Shown here: piece after piece, positions 4,934 through 6,221 of the stretch | Layout: the number at the start of each line of letters is the position of its first letter | How positions within the stretch are numbered: the stretch's first letter is position 1 | From: DATFPQ01 sp035264765 | GTDB lineage: Bacteria; Actinomycetota; Actinomycetes; Actinomycetales; Angustibacteraceae | Reading direction: 5' to 3' | Assembly (NCBI GenBank): GCA_035264765.1 | Contig: DATFPQ010000028.1 | Coordinates: 1-6,221 of the forward strand | DNA length: 6,221 bases | Position numbers and translations under genes: made by a program | Notes under the pieces: model-generated | What the model was told of the DNA's origin: nothing | The model's database searches: none | What the model saw: the letters and a program-made list of their open reading frames with translations, nothing else

Positions 4934-5677
4934 GTGGACCTGAACGACGCGCGCCGGCTCGCGTCCAAGCTCATGACCGAGCACGGCCTGAGCGACTGGG
5001 GACTGGTCTTCGACTCGGCGAAGAGAAGAGCCGGGGTGTGCCGCGCCTCGCGCAGGGAGATCGGCCTCTCGCGTCACCTGACGTCGCTGCACTCCGAGGC
5101 CGAAGTGCGGGAGACCATCCTCCACGAGATCGCCCACGCACTCGTCGGGCCAGGTCACGGTCACGACGCCGTGTGGCGGGCCACCGCGGTCCGCATTGGG
5201 TGCTCCGGCGATCGGTGCCTGTCGGAGGACGCGCCTAGGATTCCGGGCAGCTGGGTGGGCGAGTGCCCGGCAGGCCACCGTCGGACGGCGCACCGCCGGC
5301 CGGTGCGCGTGCGGTCGTGCTCGCAGTGCTCTCCCGTGTTCGACCTCGACGCCGTCTTCGTGTGGACGCACAACGGCCGTGCGGCACCGATGCACCCGGA
5401 CTACGAGGCCGAGCTGGCAGGCCTGCGCGCATTGGCCGTGGCACGGGCGAAGGGCGGCCGGGAGCTGGAGCGCGTGCTGAGGTTCCTCTCCGAGACGGCC
5501 AAGACCGAGCCCGCCGTCGGAGACCGCGTGCGGCTGCGTGTGGCGGGCAAGTACGGCGGTCTCATAGGCACCATCGAGGGGCGTGGACGGACCCGATTCA
5601 AGGTGCAAACGGAGCGTGGACTCCTCAGTGCGCCGTTCGCGCTCGTCGACCGCTTCGAGTCCGATGGCAGGTGCTGA
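4934..5677 (+). CDS. SprT-like zinc metalloprotein with C-terminal KOW/SH3-like segment
   Basis: A 247-residue protein read from a GTG start. Residues 1-90 form a SprT-like domain: an N-terminal helix (LNDARRLASKLMTEHGL) leads to the zinc motif HEIAH (64-68) and GHGHDAVWR (74-82), where a histidine is the expected third ligand. A zinc ribbon follows with C111-x3-H115 and C129-x2-C132. This order matches the SprT/Spartan family, whose eukaryotic members are proteases acting on DNA-protein crosslinks; bacterial members are poorly characterised. After an Ala/Arg-rich helix (about 154-190), residues 195-241 contain GDRVRLR, GKYGGLIGTIEGRGRTR and a hydrophobic end, resembling a KOW or SH3-like barrel that may bind nucleic acid. 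There is no signal peptide. The gene is convergent with a helicase, 24 nt between stops. Protease activity and a repair role are inferred; the fold is well supported. An alternative start at 4793 would add 47 unconvincing residues. Confidence 0.82.
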   Translation: MDLNDARRLASKLMTEHGLSDWGLVFDSAKRRAGVCRASRREIGLSRHLTSLHSEAEVRETILHEIAHALVGPGHGHDAVWRATAVRIGCSGDRCLSEDAPRIPGSWVGECPAGHRRTAHRRPVRVRSCSQCSPVFDLDAVFVWTHNGRAAPMHPDYEAELAGLRALAVARAKGGRELERVLRFLSETAKTEPAVGDRVRLRVAGKYGGLIGTIEGRGRTRFKVQTERGLLSAPFALVDRFESDGRC

Positions 5678-5701
5678 GCGAACACGCCTCCCCCGCCTAC
5701 A

Positions 5702-6221
5702 TCATCGAGTACCGAGCCACAGCCGGTCGCGTGCGCGGGTCATGGCGACGAACAGGCGGCGCCTGGCGAGCGCGGCGCGTTCGCGGTAGGCCTCGTCCGG
5801 CTCACTCGGTCCTTGCTGAGGGATGGCGAGGTGGTAGTCGGGGACAAAGACGCAGGCGAACTCGAGGCCCTTGGCCCGTTGGTACGTGCCGATCTTGACC
5901 GCGTCGCTCGTGGCACCTTCGTAGTCGGTGAGCAGCTGCGCGGAGACGCCGGCGCTGGCGAGCGTGCGAGCCCACTCCTGAGCTCGTCGGTTGTCGGGGA
6001 CGAGGATGGCGGTGTCCCCGCGACGCACCCCGGCGTGGCAGGCCCAGTCGAGGGCGCTCAGGAGAGCCGCGCGCTGAGAAGCAGCGTCGTCGGCTTTCAC
6101 ACGAAGGACTTGTCCACCGGGTCGGACGGTGGTGACGGCACGGTGTCCGGAGCTCGGCGCGGGCTCCAGGTCGTCGAAGTTGTCGGCATCCACCAGCTCA
6201 AGGGCAGTGGCGAGGATCTCC
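5702..6221 (-). CDS. UvrD/Rep-type superfamily 1 helicase, C-terminal part (5' end outside window)
   Basis: The last 172 residues of a minus-strand gene; the frame is open through base 6220, so the start and the ATP-binding motifs lie beyond the window. Visible is the second RecA-like domain of a UvrD/PcrA/Rep-like helicase. A strand region AILVPDNRRAQEWARTL (71-87, fragment numbering) is followed by motif V, GTYQRAKGLEFACVFVP (111-127), and motif VI, RRRLFVAMTRAR (153-164), whose arginines contact ATP. The protein ends eight residues after motif VI, so it lacks the long C-terminal tail of classical UvrD. Such short-ended forms occur among actinobacterial UvrD-like helicases, some with nuclease-related N-termini; which type this is cannot be told here. 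It would unwind DNA 3' to 5' using ATP, probably in repair. An internal GTG at 6193 is in frame but is not the likely start, because the frame continues upstream with plausible sequence. Confidence 0.88.
   Translation of the reverse strand, partial: EILATALELVDADNFDDLEPAPSSGHRAVTTVRPGGQVLRVKADDAASQRAALLSALDWACHAGVRRGDTAILVPDNRRAQEWARTLASAGVSAQLLTDYEGATSDAVKIGTYQRAKGLEFACVFVPDYHLAIPQQGPSEPDEAYRERAALARRRLFVAMTRARDRLWLGTR

Noticed and set aside
1..6221. CRISPR array, insertion sequence or toxin-antitoxin pair
   Set aside because: No regularly spaced repeats, transposase motifs or paired small genes with ribosome binding sites were seen.

Overview
The window is very GC-rich (roughly 70% by eye). 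Its coding frames are strongly biased to G or C at third codon positions, and GTG starts are used beside ATG. Together with the protein families present, this points to a high-GC actinobacterium; I cannot place it more precisely. I see no rRNA, tRNA, CRISPR array, transposase or phage gene. It reads as chromosomal housekeeping or accessory sequence with five recognisable genes, the last cut by the window edge.

Layout. Positions 1-284 hold no convincing complete gene. A two-gene unit follows on the + strand: a membrane-anchored diacylglycerol-kinase-family protein (285-1625) and a calcineurin-type metallophosphoesterase (1636-2412). Their junction is only 10 nt and contains a four-codon mini-ORF, so translation is probably coupled. 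A 426-nt gap (2413-2838) is rich in inverted repeats: an 11-bp perfect inverted repeat enclosing a 7-bp hairpin, a 13-nt palindrome and a strong tetraloop hairpin. Next on the + strand is a SulP/SLC26 anion transporter with a C-terminal STAS domain (2839-4677). A second gap (4678-4933) has a hairpin just after the transporter stop and two overlapping dyads just before the next gene. That gene (4934-5677, +) encodes a SprT-like zinc metalloprotein with a zinc ribbon and a C-terminal KOW/SH3-like segment. It runs convergently, with 24 nt between stops, into the 3' end of a UvrD/Rep-type superfamily 1 helicase (5702-6221, minus strand) whose N-terminal part lies beyond the window.

How the parts may work together. 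The kinase and phosphoesterase form a plausible lipid or nucleotide phosphorylation/dephosphorylation pair in one transcript; the substrates are unknown. The transporter looks like a monocistronic unit. The SprT-like protein and the helicase have DNA-repair-like families, but they are transcribed toward each other and so need not be co-regulated. The 8-mer ATGACGTC occurs once upstream of each of the three + strand units, and a 12-bp version of it flanks the transporter gene. This is a candidate shared regulatory site, unproven. I did not find a clearly novel multi-gene system. The most unusual items are the structured intergenic element near 2432-2554, the repeated ATGACGTC site, and the SprT-plus-KOW-like architecture.
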